In this document: piece by piece, positions 16,485 to 27,576 of the stretch | Layout: every line of letters begins with the position of its first letter | Position numbering within the stretch: the first letter of the stretch is position 1 | Assembly (NCBI RefSeq): GCF_003143975.1 | Contig: NZ_QFVR01000026.1 | Coordinates: 1 to 36,461, forward strand | Length of the DNA stretch: 36,461 nt | Direction: 5' to 3' | DNA from: Kurthia sibirica | Lineage (GTDB): Bacteria > Bacillota > Bacilli > Bacillales_A > Planococcaceae | The notes under the pieces: model-generated | Databases searched by the model: none | The model's input: the letters and a program-made list of their open reading frames with translations, nothing else | Told to the model about the DNA's origin: nothing | Position numbers and translations under genes: made by a program

Positions 16485-17261
16485 ATGGCGATCGTACAAT
16501 CTATTGAAAGAGCTTTCGTTTTACTTGAATTTTTATCAGATTATCCTGATGGTATGAAAATCACAACACTCGCAAATGAAAGTGGCCTATCTAAAAGTAC
16601 CGTCCATAGACTTCTTTCAACACTGATTGAATTAAACTATGTAAAACAAAATCGAGTGACAGAAGAATATCAAATTAGTTTTAAAGCATTATATTTAACA
16701 CGTAATATTTTATCGAGCTCTCCTCTCATTTCAACGGCAAATCCTATTTTGCATAAACTTGTTGATGATATTAACGAAACAGTGCACCTATGTATTGAAA
16801 ATGATGAAAAAATTATCTATATTGATAAAATAAAAAGTAATCAACCAATTCAAATGTCTTCAAAAATAGGTAGCACTGCACCGATGTATTGTACTGGCAT
16901 TGGAAAAATGCTGTTATCAGATACAGAGAATACTGTACTAGATGATATTATTAGTCGTATTTCATTTATTAAACGTACTGAAAATACAATTACAACGAGT
17001 AAAGATTTCAAAGTTGAAATCCAAAAAATTCGATCTCAAGGCTACGCATTAGATAATATTGAAAATGAAAATGAAATCCGTTGTATCGCAGCACCTATTT
17101 ATGATTACACTGGGCGAATTATAGCCAGTTTTAGCGTATCTGGATTAAGTACTCATATAACGCTAGAACGTATTGAGGAGTCCCTGGCAAATCAATTATT
17201 AAAAGCCGCTCAGGAGATTTCACTGCAACTTGGTTATTCAGGAGAAAAATTCCATAAATAA
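16485..17261 (+). CDS. IclR-family regulator of the uronate operon
   Basis: A 258-residue protein with an N-terminal winged helix-turn-helix (about 5-65, containing TLANESGLSKSTVHRLLSTL) and the IclR effector domain (about 75-250), with GSTAPMYCTGIGKMLLSD and ENEIRCIAAPIYDYTG. Members of this family linked to kdu/kdg genes are KdgR-type repressors that respond to KDG or related intermediates. It is transcribed away from kduI across a 194-bp region that carries promoters in both directions, a cre box and a candidate operator. That arrangement strongly suggests it controls the operon. RBS is AAGGGGAGATAAAC. A strong terminator follows. Confidence 0.92.
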   Translation: MAIVQSIERAFVLLEFLSDYPDGMKITTLANESGLSKSTVHRLLSTLIELNYVKQNRVTEEYQISFKALYLTRNILSSSPLISTANPILHKLVDDINETVHLCIENDEKIIYIDKIKSNQPIQMSSKIGSTAPMYCTGIGKMLLSDTENTVLDDIISRISFIKRTENTITTSKDFKVEIQKIRSQGYALDNIENENEIRCIAAPIYDYTGRIIASFSVSGLSTHITLERIEESLANQLLKAAQEISLQLGYSGEKFHK

Positions 17262-17264
17262 TGC

Positions 17265-17303
17265 AAAAAATCCAGAGAATCGAATCGATTCTCTGGATTT
17301 TTT
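17265..17303. terminator. Terminator after the IclR-family gene
   Basis: A 17-bp perfect stem (left arm 17265-17281, right arm 17287-17303) starts 3 bases after the stop codon. It includes a run of six A on one arm and six T on the other, so it can stop transcription from either side. Confidence 0.85.
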
Positions 17304-17467
17304 CATAAAAAAAACACCCATCATGGGCGTAGCATTGCGTTCGTTACAGGAGTATGTTACATTTATATAGATACACATAGTTATAAAAAATTTAGTATAC
17401 CCCTTATTATATAGTATAAATCATTTTTTAGCATTTGTCAAATAAAGTTATGTAGAGGAGTGGTTTT

Positions 17468-19804
17468 ATGACCGCAGCATTCGACAAGGAACAGCAGCGT
17501 ATAGACAGAGTAGCGGCGACAATCGCTACGCAAATAGAGAAATTGACGGAGGAAACGGCTCACCGAAAAGAAGATATCGTCAATATTCGCAAACAATTTA
17601 CAGAGGAAATCTCTTTTAATACAGATGATTCATTTGATGATTATTTAGAAACAGTATTAGCACTTCGCCAAGAGGCGGTTGAATTGACAGTTAGTCAAAG
17701 TTCACATCGCATTGCAACAAAGCGTTTGGAGAAGTTGAAAAAGATGAAAAGTTCACCGTATTTCGGGCGTATTGATATCACAGAGGAGGACTTCCCTGGC
17801 ACCGACGAAATATATGTTGGTACCTCTTCTTTAATGGATGACAGCGGGGAGGATTTCCTCATCTATGATTGGCGTGCACCAGTCGCCAGCATTTATTATG
17901 ATTTCGAACCAGGTCCAATACGCTATAAAACACCAAATGGCTTTATCACAGGGACACTAGAGAAAAAATACCAATATTTAATAAAAGATGGTATTTTACA
18001 GTCGATGTTTGATACAAGTTTAACGATTGGTGATGAGGTGTTGCAACAAGTGCTTGGTCAAGGTACCAATAAACATATGAATAGCATCGTCGCAACCATT
18101 CAACAAGAACAAAACCAAGTCATTCGTCATGATTATAAAAAATTACTCGTCGTGCATGGTGCGGCTGGTAGTGGCAAGACTTCTGCTGCCTTGCAACGCA
18201 TCGCCTATTTACTCTATAAGTATCGGGAAACATTAACAGCTGATCAAATTATTCTGTTCTCACCAAATGCCATGTTTAATAGTTATGTTTCGAATGTATT
18301 ACCTGAACTTGGTGAAGAAAATATGCATCAAGTAACTTTCCAAGAATATTTGAACGAACGCCTACAAGATGATTTCACTGTCGAAACACCCTTTGAACAA
18401 TTAGAGTATATTTTAACGCAGGAAGATTCCCCCATTCATCGTACTCGCGTAGCAAGCATTAAGTTCAAAGCATCTTCACAATTTTTTGAGGCTATTGAAA
18501 CATATCGTAAAGCGTTAGAAATAGAAGGAATGATTTTCAAAGATTTAACATTCCGTGGTCAAGTACTCATCACTGGGAAAGAAATAGCCGAGCGTTTTTA
18601 TAGTGATACAGAGGCTAGTCGCTTTACTAATCGTGTGGAATTATTAAAAGAATGGTTAACCAATTTATTAAAAGAAACGCTAGAAACAGAAATGAAAGAG
18701 CCATGGGTTCATGAAAAGGTAGAGTTGCTGAGTGAAAATTCATACCGTAAAGCGAAAGAACATTTAGTGAAAAAACATGGTTTGCGTAATGAAGAGGCTG
18801 ATGAGTATGAAGTGACAACGGAGGAACTTGCACGCTTAATCACATTACAACATTTGCAGCCGCTGCGTACCATTGTCGATTCATTTTCATTTGTTGATAG
18901 CAAAGCGATATATGCGCAACTATTTGCTGATCCACAGGCGATCACGAGATGGACATCTGGCGAAACACCCGCTGAATGGGCTGATATTTGCCGTGAGACA
19001 CTTGCCATGCTCACTGATAACCATTTATCCTATGAGGATGCTACGCCTTTCCTATTGATGCGTGCGCTTATTCAAGGATTTAGTACGAATCGCACAATCA
19101 AACAAATTCTCATCGATGAAGCACAGGATTACTCCACTTTCCAATTCGAATATTTAAAACGACTGTTCCCCGAAACGAGTATGACCGTTCTAGGGGACTT
19201 TAACCAAGCGATTTTTGCTCACGCAAGTGATGATATTGATTTCCATGGGTTGAACCGTTTATACGGCGAAGAACAAACGGCAATTGTCAATATGACACGT
19301 AGCTACCGGTCTTCAAAACCAATCATCGATTTCACAAGTAGCCTTGTACCAAATGGGGCCTCCATCATTCCTTTTGATCGCGAAGGTGTGTTACCTACCC
19401 TTACACAAGTGGCTACTACGGAAGAGTTACACCATTCAATAGCCTCTAAAATTGCAGCACTACGTGATGAAGGTTATGTTAGCATCGCTATTATCTGTAA
19501 ATCAGCAGAAGAAAGTATTGCTGCTGATCATGGTTTGGCTTCCGTTGAAAATCTAAAACTGATTACAAAAGGGTCTCAAGAATATGAAGAAGGTGCCGTT
19601 GTGATTCCAAGTTATTTAGCGAAGGGCGTTGAATTTGAAGCTGTAATTATTTACGATGCTTCTGCAAAACAGTATGGTGACGAGCGTGTACTGCGTCTTT
19701 TCTATACAGCTTGTACGCGTGCAATGCACGAACTACAGCTATATAGCCTAGGTCCCGTGACACCACTCATCTCGCACGCTCTGCGCGATGGTCTCATTCA
19801 ATAA
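17468..19804 (+). CDS. helD: HelD-like RNA polymerase recycling helicase
   Basis: A 778-residue UvrD/Rep-like superfamily 1 protein of the HelD type, which removes stalled or post-termination RNA polymerase from DNA by ATP hydrolysis. It has the HelD N-terminal coiled-coil arm (about 1-95, many Glu/Lys), an insertion with GRIDITEEDFPGTDEIYVGTS and YDWRAPVASIYYDF typical of HelD, Walker A GAAGSGKT (231-238), Walker B LIDEAQD (548-554), and helicase motif TRSYRSS downstream. The C-terminus keeps LAKGVEFEAVIIYDAS and YTACTRAMHEL. It is monocistronic, with RBS AGAGGAG and a strong terminator. Related SF1 helicases act on DNA, but the domain order favours HelD. Confidence 0.9.
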   Translation: MTAAFDKEQQRIDRVAATIATQIEKLTEETAHRKEDIVNIRKQFTEEISFNTDDSFDDYLETVLALRQEAVELTVSQSSHRIATKRLEKLKKMKSSPYFGRIDITEEDFPGTDEIYVGTSSLMDDSGEDFLIYDWRAPVASIYYDFEPGPIRYKTPNGFITGTLEKKYQYLIKDGILQSMFDTSLTIGDEVLQQVLGQGTNKHMNSIVATIQQEQNQVIRHDYKKLLVVHGAAGSGKTSAALQRIAYLLYKYRETLTADQIILFSPNAMFNSYVSNVLPELGEENMHQVTFQEYLNERLQDDFTVETPFEQLEYILTQEDSPIHRTRVASIKFKASSQFFEAIETYRKALEIEGMIFKDLTFRGQVLITGKEIAERFYSDTEASRFTNRVELLKEWLTNLLKETLETEMKEPWVHEKVELLSENSYRKAKEHLVKKHGLRNEEADEYEVTTEELARLITLQHLQPLRTIVDSFSFVDSKAIYAQLFADPQAITRWTSGETPAEWADICRETLAMLTDNHLSYEDATPFLLMRALIQGFSTNRTIKQILIDEAQDYSTFQFEYLKRLFPETSMTVLGDFNQAIFAHASDDIDFHGLNRLYGEEQTAIVNMTRSYRSSKPIIDFTSSLVPNGASIIPFDREGVLPTLTQVATTEELHHSIASKIAALRDEGYVSIAIICKSAEESIAADHGLASVENLKLITKGSQEYEEGAVVIPSYLAKGVEFEAVIIYDASAKQYGDERVLRLFYTACTRAMHELQLYSLGPVTPLISHALRDGLIQ

Positions 19805-19809
19805 TAGAG

Positions 19810-19848
19810 GCCCAAAGTCGATTTTCATAACGACTTTGGGCTTTTTTT
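19810..19848 (+). terminator. Terminator between helD and glsA
   Basis: An 11-bp stem (GCCCAAAGTCG / CGACTTTGGGC) with a 10-base loop is followed by TTTTTTT. It lies 5 bases after the helD stop codon and just before the convergent glsA stop. Confidence 0.88.
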
Positions 19849-19849
19849 A

Positions 19850-20785
19850 TTAAAAAATACTCAGGTCATACTGTTCTGAAATTTTTTTTAAGAAAGCGAT
19901 ACTGGTCACACTATTACCGATTTCATCGATGGCTGGTCCGAATGTTGCGATACCAATCTTTCCACTTAAACCTTCCATACTCTCAGGATTTGCAATACTT
20001 AACACAGCACCTGACACGCCACTTTTAGCTGGAATCCCAACGAAGGTTGCAAATTTGCCTGATGCATTATACATACCACATGTTAGCATCAGCGCTTTTG
20101 CGACCTTCGCTATTTTTTTTGAAAAGAAATATTCATTTGTTAGTGGATCCACGCCATCATTCGATAAAATAAGACCAATTTTCGCCAAACATCTTGCATC
20201 GACCTCGATGGAACATTGTCGAAAATAATTATCGAGCGCTACTTCCACATCGCCTACCAATACTTCATTTGACTTCAAATAATAAGCAATGGCGCGGTTA
20301 CGATCCGCTGTCACTATTTCAGATTGATATACTTCTTCATTAATTGTTGTTTCCACACCCGTCATTTTCGATATGAAATTATAGAGACCAACAAGTTGTT
20401 GTTCTTTGGTATTCCCTACTAAAAGGGAGCTTACCGTAATCGCACCCGCATTGATTAGTGGGTTAAACGGTTTACCTAAATACGTATTTTCCAAACGTAT
20501 AATTGAATTAAATGAATCGCCTGTTGGTTCTACATCGACATGCTTCAATACCTCATCAAGACCATGTTCTTCACAGACATAGATGAAGCTAATCACTTTC
20601 GAAATACTTTGCAATGTAAACTTTTCTGTCACATCACCTGAACTGAAGCTTTTACCATGCTCATCAATTATATGCACGAAAAACAAGGACGGATCCTTAT
20701 CTGCCAATGCAGGAATATAACTCGCTGCCTGCCCTCTCGTATAAAGTGGTCTACACAAATCTACCAATCTTTGAAGTTCTTCCAT
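19850..20785 (-). CDS. glsA: Glutaminase A
   Basis: A 311-residue glutaminase of the serine-dependent beta-lactamase-fold family, which hydrolyses glutamine to glutamate and ammonia. The nucleophile motif SISK (Ser60 to Lys63) follows EKFTLQ. Further family segments are EPTGDSFNS, NPLINAGAI, Tyr-rich AIAYYLKSNE, LTCGMYNASGKFA and PAKSGVSGAVLS. The protein is full length and has no signal peptide. RBS is AGGGAGAAG. It is convergent with helD and separated from the glycolytic operon by an ISL3 remnant. Nothing nearby indicates linked nitrogen or acid-resistance genes. Confidence 0.96.
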   Translation of the reverse strand: MEELQRLVDLCRPLYTRGQAASYIPALADKDPSLFFVHIIDEHGKSFSSGDVTEKFTLQSISKVISFIYVCEEHGLDEVLKHVDVEPTGDSFNSIIRLENTYLGKPFNPLINAGAITVSSLLVGNTKEQQLVGLYNFISKMTGVETTINEEVYQSEIVTADRNRAIAYYLKSNEVLVGDVEVALDNYFRQCSIEVDARCLAKIGLILSNDGVDPLTNEYFFSKKIAKVAKALMLTCGMYNASGKFATFVGIPAKSGVSGAVLSIANPESMEGLSGKIGIATFGPAIDEIGNSVTSIAFLKKISEQYDLSIF

Positions 20786-20986
20786 TTAATCACTTCTCCC
20801 TGTCGTTTTTATTCCATACCCTAAAACACGCTCCATCACAGATGTGAAAATCACTCATTCTCACTATAAGCTACCATAAATTATAGGCCAACCCTGCTAT
20901 TTTCTTCAGACAATTTCTGTGAAGTTGATCATTAGTTGTTATAGCTGTCATACGAATAGGACTATCAAAATCACCTAGTATTTTTT

Positions 20987-21497
20987 GGCTCCGTATCAAA
21001 TGCGAGGGGGAATGAAATTGTCTTTTCTGAAAAACATTTTCCACAAGAACAAATAGAGCGTCGACACTTATAATACAGAAGAATAAGTCGTTCAAACCAT
21101 TTTAAGTAGTTCATTTTTCGTATGCGATCATCATGCACTTTCGAAGTAATGGACTGACAAGCCGGATAAATATGTGAACGTTTCGGCATTTCTATAAAAA
21201 AGAGTAGACTTGCCCTCAATTTCTTCCATTTTGTTGACTAAAACATCTTTTAACCCTGGAATAGTCATAATAGATTTCATATAGGATTTTTCACCTTTCT
21301 ACCCTTACTTATTATGCATCATTTTAAGTATAGAAGATTTGGTGAGCCTGTGCTTTTTTCTGTCTATTTTTAGGTATGTTTATCATGATTAAAAGAAATG
21401 GCGAAGACTCCTGCCGAAAAACAAGTAGTAAGCAATCGCTATTTCTAATTGTCTAAAACATGAATTGTTTCGATACCCCACCATATATAATAGAACC
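20987..21497 (-). mobile_element. Internally deleted ISL3-type element, copy 1
   Basis: The left end, read on the minus strand from 21497, begins GGTTCTATTATATATGG. The right end, read on the plus strand from 20987, begins GGCTCCGTATCAAATG and continues into GGGGGAATGAAATTG. The leader (complement of 21347-21390) is identical over 44 bases to copy 2 at 32175-32218. In this copy the transposase N-terminal region is kept and the catalytic and C-terminal parts are missing. The 511-bp element lies between the eno terminator and glsA. I see no matching flanking duplication. Confidence 0.75.
20988..21280 (-). pseudogene. ISL3-family transposase, N-terminal zinc-binding fragment
   Basis: The frame starts at ATG 21280 with MKSIMTIPGLKDVLVNKMEE. 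It then shifts at a T run near 21190-21200 and continues as EMPKRSHIYPACQSITSKVHDDR and YYKCRRSICSCGKCFSEK. The paired Cys motifs and the basic, aromatic pattern are those of the N-terminal zinc-ribbon/helix-turn-helix region of ISL3 transposases. The reading frame then runs straight into the element's right terminal sequence, so about three quarters of the protein is deleted. Confidence 0.75.
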
Positions 21498-21500
21498 GTT

Positions 21501-21532
21501 ATAAAAAAAGCCTCCCCTTAAATGGGAAGGCT
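21501..21532 (-). terminator. Terminator of the glycolytic operon
   Basis: A 9-bp stem (AGCCTTCCC / GGGGAGGCT on the minus strand, one G-T pair) with a 6-base loop is followed by TTTTTTT. It lies 17 bases after the eno stop. Confidence 0.88.
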
Positions 21533-21548
21533 TTTCATATAAAATCAA

Positions 21549-22847
<1,299 letters not shown>

Positions 22848-22864
22848 TTATGATCTCCCTTTAA

Positions 22865-24391
22865 TTAAAATAATGGTTTTCCTGTCATTTCGGCAGGTTG
22901 TTCAACTTCTAATAATTTAAGCATTGTTGGTGCAAGGTCACATAGCTTACCTGTGTCTCGTAATGTAATTCCCTGTTGCGTAACGATTACCGGAACTGGG
23001 TTTGTCGTATGCGCAGTCATCGGGTCACCATCGAGCGTCAACACTTCATCTGAATTACCATGATCGGCTGTAATAATCGCTGCTCCACCTTTTGCAAGGA
23101 TAGCATCGACGATTTCGCCTAGGCATTCATCTACCGCTTCGATTGCTTTGATTGTCGGTTCTAACATTCCACTATGACCAACCATATCTGGATTTGCAAA
23201 GTTTAAAATAATGGCATCCGTCTTGTCACCATTGATCTCAGCAACTAATGCATCTTTCACTTCATAGGCACTCATTTCTGGTTGTAAATCATATGTCGCT
23301 ACTTTTGGAGAATTGATAAGGATGCGATTTTCACCATCAAATTTTGCTTCACGTCCACCACTCATAAAGAATGTTACATGTGGGTATTTCTCAGTTTCTG
23401 CAATGCGTAATTGGCGTAAACCTGCATGTGATAAAACTTCTCCAATAGTATTTTTTAAATCATCATCATAGAACGCAATATCGCCTATAACAGTTTCACT
23501 ATACTTCTTAAAGCAATCAAATACAATATTTTTTGGATGTTTTGCACTTAATTCAAAACCATCAAATGATGGATTTGTAAGTGCCGTTGACAACTGAATC
23601 GCACGATCTGGACGGAAGTTGAAAAAAATCACAGCATCATTATCATCAAGCGTTGCAACTGGTTTACCATCTTTTTCAATCACAAATGGTACAACGAATT
23701 CATCCTTCACATTAGATGCGTAAGAAGCTTCAATTCCAGCGATTGGATTCGGTGCTTTTGGACCGACTCCATCAACGATAACATCGTAGGCCTTCTTCTC
23801 ACGATCCCAACGATTATCACGATCCATCGCATAATAACGACCACTGATGGTTGCAAATTGCCCTACACCAATGTCTTGCATTTGACGCTGTGTTTCTTCT
23901 ACATATTTTATAGCTGTTTTAGGGCCAACGTCGCGACCGTCTAAAAAGGCGTGAACGAAAACATCCTCGACCCCTTGTTGTTTCGCTAACTTTAATAATG
24001 CGAAAAGATGCTCATAGTGACTATGCACGCCACCATCTGACAATAAGCCCATCAGATGCAGTTTTGAATTATTTTTCTTCACATGATTAATTGCTTTTAA
24101 AAATGTTTCATTTGTAAAGAAATCACCATCTTGAATCGACTTACCAATACGCGTTAAGCTTTGATAAACAACACGTCCAGCGCCAATATTTAAATGGCCT
24201 ACTTCAGAATTACCCATCTGTCCGTCAGGAAGACCTACAGCCTCACCAGACGCCAAAATTTGTGTATGCGGAAATTCTTTAAAATAACGATCAAAATTAG
24301 GCTTGTTTGCTTGTACGACTGCGTTACCAAATACTTCATCACGACAGCCGAAACCATCAAGAATTATAAGTGCTACCGGTCTTTTAGGCAT
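22865..24391 (-). CDS. gpmI: 2,3-bisphosphoglycerate-independent phosphoglycerate mutase
   Basis: A 508-residue manganese-dependent mutase of the alkaline phosphatase superfamily (EC 5.4.2.12), interconverting 3- and 2-phosphoglycerate. Asp12 (ILDGFG) and the phosphoserine Ser62 ([14 protein letters not shown]) are present, as are [36 protein letters not shown], and the metal-binding ITADHGNSD and TAHTTNPVP near the C-terminus. The reading frame overlaps the end of tpiA by 8 bases, which implies translational coupling. Confidence 0.99.
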   Translation of the reverse strand: MPKRPVALIILDGFGCRDEVFGNAVVQANKPNFDRYFKEFPHTQILASGEAVGLPDGQMGNSEVGHLNIGAGRVVYQSLTRIGKSIQDGDFFTNETFLKAINHVKKNNSKLHLMGLLSDGGVHSHYEHLFALLKLAKQQGVEDVFVHAFLDGRDVGPKTAIKYVEETQRQMQDIGVGQFATISGRYYAMDRDNRWDREKKAYDVIVDGVGPKAPNPIAGIEASYASNVKDEFVVPFVIEKDGKPVATLDDNDAVIFFNFRPDRAIQLSTALTNPSFDGFELSAKHPKNIVFDCFKKYSETVIGDIAFYDDDLKNTIGEVLSHAGLRQLRIAETEKYPHVTFFMSGGREAKFDGENRILINSPKVATYDLQPEMSAYEVKDALVAEINGDKTDAIILNFANPDMVGHSGMLEPTIKAIEAVDECLGEIVDAILAKGGAAIITADHGNSDEVLTLDGDPMTAHTTNPVPVIVTQQGITLRDTGKLCDLAPTMLKLLEVEQPAEMTGKPLF

Positions 24392-25145
24392 TTGCGCCCG
24401 CCTCCAATAATTTCAGATATGATGCTGCGTCTAAGCTTGCTCCACCGACTAGTGCGCCATCAATATGTTCCATTGACAATAATTCCACAACATTTGCTGG
24501 TTTAACGCTACCACCATATTGAATACGTACAGCTTGAGCGACATAGTCATTCACCGCTTCACCAATCGCTGCACGAATTTCACCACATGTTTCATTGGCA
24601 TCTTGAGCTGTAGCTGTTTTACCAGTTCCAATCGCCCAAATCGGTTCGTATGCAACGACTACTGACGTTACTTGCTCAGGTGTCAGGCCTGCGATTGCTG
24701 CTGTAATTTGTGAAGAGACCTTCGATACAGTTTGACCAGCTTCACGTTCTTCTAATGTTTCACCACAGCAAATAATAGGTGTTAAACCATGTGCAAAAGC
24801 GGCATGTGCTTTCTTATTCACTGCTTCATCTGTTTCATTAAAATATTCTCGACGTTCCGAATGACCAAGAACAACATATTTTACAACGATATCAGCCAAT
24901 TGTGATGGGCTAATCTCTCCCGTAAATGCACCTTCTACCTCATAGTGCATGTTTTGAGCACCAACCTCTAAATCTGTACCCTTTGTTGCCACTACTAAAG
25001 ACTGTAGATAAACAGCAGGTGCACAAATAACAGATTCTACCTTACTTGCTGATGGTATATTATTTTTTACAGCTTCGACAAATTGAAGTGCCTCTGCTTG
25101 GTTTTTATACATTTTCCAGTTTCCTGCAATAATTGGTTTACGCAT
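24384..25145 (-). CDS. tpiA: Triosephosphate isomerase
   Basis: A 253-residue TIM barrel interconverting dihydroxyacetone phosphate and glyceraldehyde 3-phosphate. The catalytic residues are Lys11 (GNWKMYK), His95 (LGHSERRE) and Glu167 ([11 protein letters not shown]), and the phosphate-binding IQYGGSVKP and [10 protein letters not shown] are intact. RBS TAAGGAGGATATT is strong. It lies between pgk (88 bases upstream) and gpmI (8-base overlap). Confidence 0.99.
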   Translation of the reverse strand: MRKPIIAGNWKMYKNQAEALQFVEAVKNNIPSASKVESVICAPAVYLQSLVVATKGTDLEVGAQNMHYEVEGAFTGEISPSQLADIVVKYVVLGHSERREYFNETDEAVNKKAHAAFAHGLTPIICCGETLEEREAGQTVSKVSSQITAAIAGLTPEQVTSVVVAYEPIWAIGTGKTATAQDANETCGEIRAAIGEAVNDYVAQAVRIQYGGSVKPANVVELLSMEHIDGALVGGASLDAASYLKLLEAGANA

Positions 25146-25233
25146 CGAAAATATCCTCCTTAAAATAACTGATTGTAAAGAGACAGACGAATGTCGTACC
25201 TATAAGGTTCGGTAATTCAATCTGCCTGTTTCA

Positions 25234-26418
25234 TTATTTATCGTTTAAAGCAGTAACACCAGGTAGGTCTTTGCCTTCCATGAATTCCAAGGAAGCACCA
25301 CCGCCTGTAGAGATATGATCCATTTTACTTGCAACATTGAACTTTTCAACTGCTGCTGCTGAATCACCGCCACCAATCACCGTATAACCTTCTGTGTCAG
25401 CCATTGCTTGTGCGACACCCTTTGTACCATTTGCAAAAACATCCATTTCAAATACACCCATTGGGCCATTCCAAATGATTAATTTTGATTCTTTAATGAC
25501 TTTTGCATACAACTCAGTTGTTTTTGGACCAATATCTAAGCCCATCCAATCAGCTGGAATCGCATCAACATCCACCACTTTAATAGTGGCATCTTTTGAA
25601 AACTTATCTGCTACAACCGTATCAATTGGCGTGTAAAAATTCACACCTTTATCTTTTGCTTTTTGCATGAATTCTTTAGCTAACTCAATTTTATCTTCTT
25701 CAAGAAGTGAGTTACCAATTTCAAAACCTTTAGCTTTAGCAAAAGTATACGCAAGTCCACCACCGATAATCAAGTTATCGCATTTTTCTAACAGATGATT
25801 GATTACGCCGATTTTATCTTTTACTTTAGAACCGCCGATAATTGCAGTGAATGGACGTTCTGGTGTTGATAGAGCTTTCCCTAAAACATCTAATTCTTTT
25901 TGTAGTAGAAGACCTGATACAGCTGGTAAATAGTTTGCAATTCCAGCAGTGGAAGCATGAGCGCGATGAGCCGCACCAAAGGCATCATTGACATAAAGTT
26001 CTGCCAATTCAGCGAATTGTTGTGCTAACTGTGCATCATTTTTTTCTTCACCTTTGTGGAAACGAACATTTTCAAGCAATACGACATCCCCATCAGCCAT
26101 AGCATTCACTGTATGTTTAACCGTATCCCCGATTGATTCATCTAATTTTGTAACAGGCTTTCCTAAAAGTTCAGCAAGTCGAACACCTACAGCCGTTAGA
26201 CGCATATCTTCAACAACTTCACCTTTTGGACGACCAAGATGACTTGCCAAGATGACTTTTGCTCCTGAATCGACTAATTGTTTGATCGTTGGAAGCGCTG
26301 CACGAATACGTGTATCGTCAGTAATTTTACCATCCTCCATTGGAACATTAAAATCTACACGTACGAAAACGCGTTTGCCTGCCACTTCTACATCATTGAT
26401 AGATTTCTTCTCATTCAT
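25234..26418 (-). CDS. pgk: Phosphoglycerate kinase
   Basis: A 394-residue enzyme making ATP from 1,3-bisphosphoglycerate. The substrate-binding N-terminal segment [20 protein letters not shown], the HLGRPKG motif and [13 protein letters not shown] are present. The C-terminal nucleotide domain has [20 protein letters not shown] and [12 protein letters not shown] plus [10 protein letters not shown]. It is full length with RBS TTAGGAGGC. A hairpin with a T tract separates it from gap, so part of its expression may depend on a separate promoter, as in relatives. Confidence 0.99.
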   Translation of the reverse strand: MNEKKSINDVEVAGKRVFVRVDFNVPMEDGKITDDTRIRAALPTIKQLVDSGAKVILASHLGRPKGEVVEDMRLTAVGVRLAELLGKPVTKLDESIGDTVKHTVNAMADGDVVLLENVRFHKGEEKNDAQLAQQFAELAELYVNDAFGAAHRAHASTAGIANYLPAVSGLLLQKELDVLGKALSTPERPFTAIIGGSKVKDKIGVINHLLEKCDNLIIGGGLAYTFAKAKGFEIGNSLLEEDKIELAKEFMQKAKDKGVNFYTPIDTVVADKFSKDATIKVVDVDAIPADWMGLDIGPKTTELYAKVIKESKLIIWNGPMGVFEMDVFANGTKGVAQAMADTEGYTVIGGGDSAAAVEKFNVASKMDHISTGGGASLEFMEGKDLPGVTALNDK

Positions 26419-26458
26419 GTTAGAAAGCCTCCTAAATAATTATATTCAATGGTTATCA

Positions 26459-26490
26459 TAAAAAAAGGAGAAGTAGTTTATGACTTCTCC
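26459..26490 (-). terminator. Hairpin terminator between gap and pgk
   Basis: An 8-bp stem (GGAGAAGT / ACTTCTCC) with an 8-base loop is followed on the minus strand by TTTTTTTAT. It would release a cggR-gap transcript and reduce read-through into pgk. A TATAAT just upstream of it (minus strand, about 26506-26511) may belong to a second promoter, but the -35 is unconvincing. Confidence 0.75.
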
Positions 26491-26546
26491 TCTTTTTCCA
26501 AAATTCATTATATACGTTAAGTCATGTAAATGGCTAACTATTTTTA

Positions 26547-27551
26547 TTAAAGACCTTGTTTTGCCATATATTCAGCTAAATCTACAACGCGAGTAGAATA
26601 ACCAGACTCATTGTCATACCAAGCTAATACTTTCACAAGATTGCCTTCTAACGTCATTGTTGATAAAGCATCAACAGTTGAAGAAGCTGTGTTGCCATTA
26701 TAATCAATTGATACTAATGGTAATTCACTGTATTCTAAGAAACCTTTTAGTTCATTTTCAGAAGCTGCTTTTAATACTGCATTTACTTCTTCTTTAGTTA
26801 CTGATTTATCAAATTCAGCAACTAAATCCACTAAAGATACATTTGGTGTTGGTACGCGGATTGCCATACCATCTAATTTACCTTTTAATTGTGGTAATAC
26901 TTTTGCAACTGCTGCTGCTGCACCAGTAGTTGTTGGAATCATTGATTGACCTGCTGCACGTGCGCGGCGGTAATCTTTATGTGGTAAATCTAAGATTTTT
27001 TGATCATTTGTATAAGAGTGAATTGTTGTCATCATACCACGTTTAATACCAAAGTTTTCATCAAGAACTTTTGCAACTGGTGCAAGACAGTTTGTTGTAC
27101 AAGATGCATTCGAAACAATAAAATCAGTTGCTGCATTGTAATCAGTGTGGTTAACACCCATTACAAATGTTGGCATATCTGAACCTGGAGCAGATACGAT
27201 GACTCTCTTAGCGCCTGCTTCAATATGTTTGTTTGCTGCAGAATGGCTAGTGAAAATACCAGTTGATTCAACTACGATGTCGATTCCTAAGTCACCCCAT
27301 GGAAGTTGTGCAGGATCTTTTTCTGCATAAACACGTACTTTTTTACCGTCTACTACTAAATATTCACCGTCAGAACTAACTTCGTTGGCGATTGAACCAT
27401 GTACAGAATCATATTTCAATAAGTGTGCAAGCATTGCTGCATCCGTTAAATCATTTACTGCTACTAGCTCGATATCCTCACGTTGTAAAGCTGTGCGGAA
27501 AACTAAGCGTCCAATACGTCCAAAACCGTTAATTGCTAATTTGATTGTCAT
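26547..27551 (-). CDS. gap: Glyceraldehyde-3-phosphate dehydrogenase, glycolytic
   Basis: A 334-residue NAD-dependent GAPDH. INGFGRIGR (8-16) binds NAD, Asp34 (VNDL) favours NAD over NADP, and Cys151 (SNASCTTNC) with His178 (TIHSYT) is catalytic. The C-terminal WYDNESGYS is intact. The location directly after cggR marks it as the glycolytic GapA-type enzyme rather than the gluconeogenic GapB. RBS is TTGGAGGAATAGATT. It would consume the glyceraldehyde 3-phosphate released by KdgA. Confidence 0.99.
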   Translation of the reverse strand: MTIKLAINGFGRIGRLVFRTALQREDIELVAVNDLTDAAMLAHLLKYDSVHGSIANEVSSDGEYLVVDGKKVRVYAEKDPAQLPWGDLGIDIVVESTGIFTSHSAANKHIEAGAKRVIVSAPGSDMPTFVMGVNHTDYNAATDFIVSNASCTTNCLAPVAKVLDENFGIKRGMMTTIHSYTNDQKILDLPHKDYRRARAAGQSMIPTTTGAAAAVAKVLPQLKGKLDGMAIRVPTPNVSLVDLVAEFDKSVTKEEVNAVLKAASENELKGFLEYSELPLVSIDYNGNTASSTVDALSTMTLEGNLVKVLAWYDNESGYSTRVVDLAEYMAKQGL

Positions 27552-27576
27552 AATCTATTCCTCCAATAAGTTGTAG

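Noticed and set aside
20871-21095. Minus-strand frame of 74 codons between glsA and eno
   Set aside because: It is an alternative frame through the ISL3 zinc-binding remnant and continues past the element's right end.
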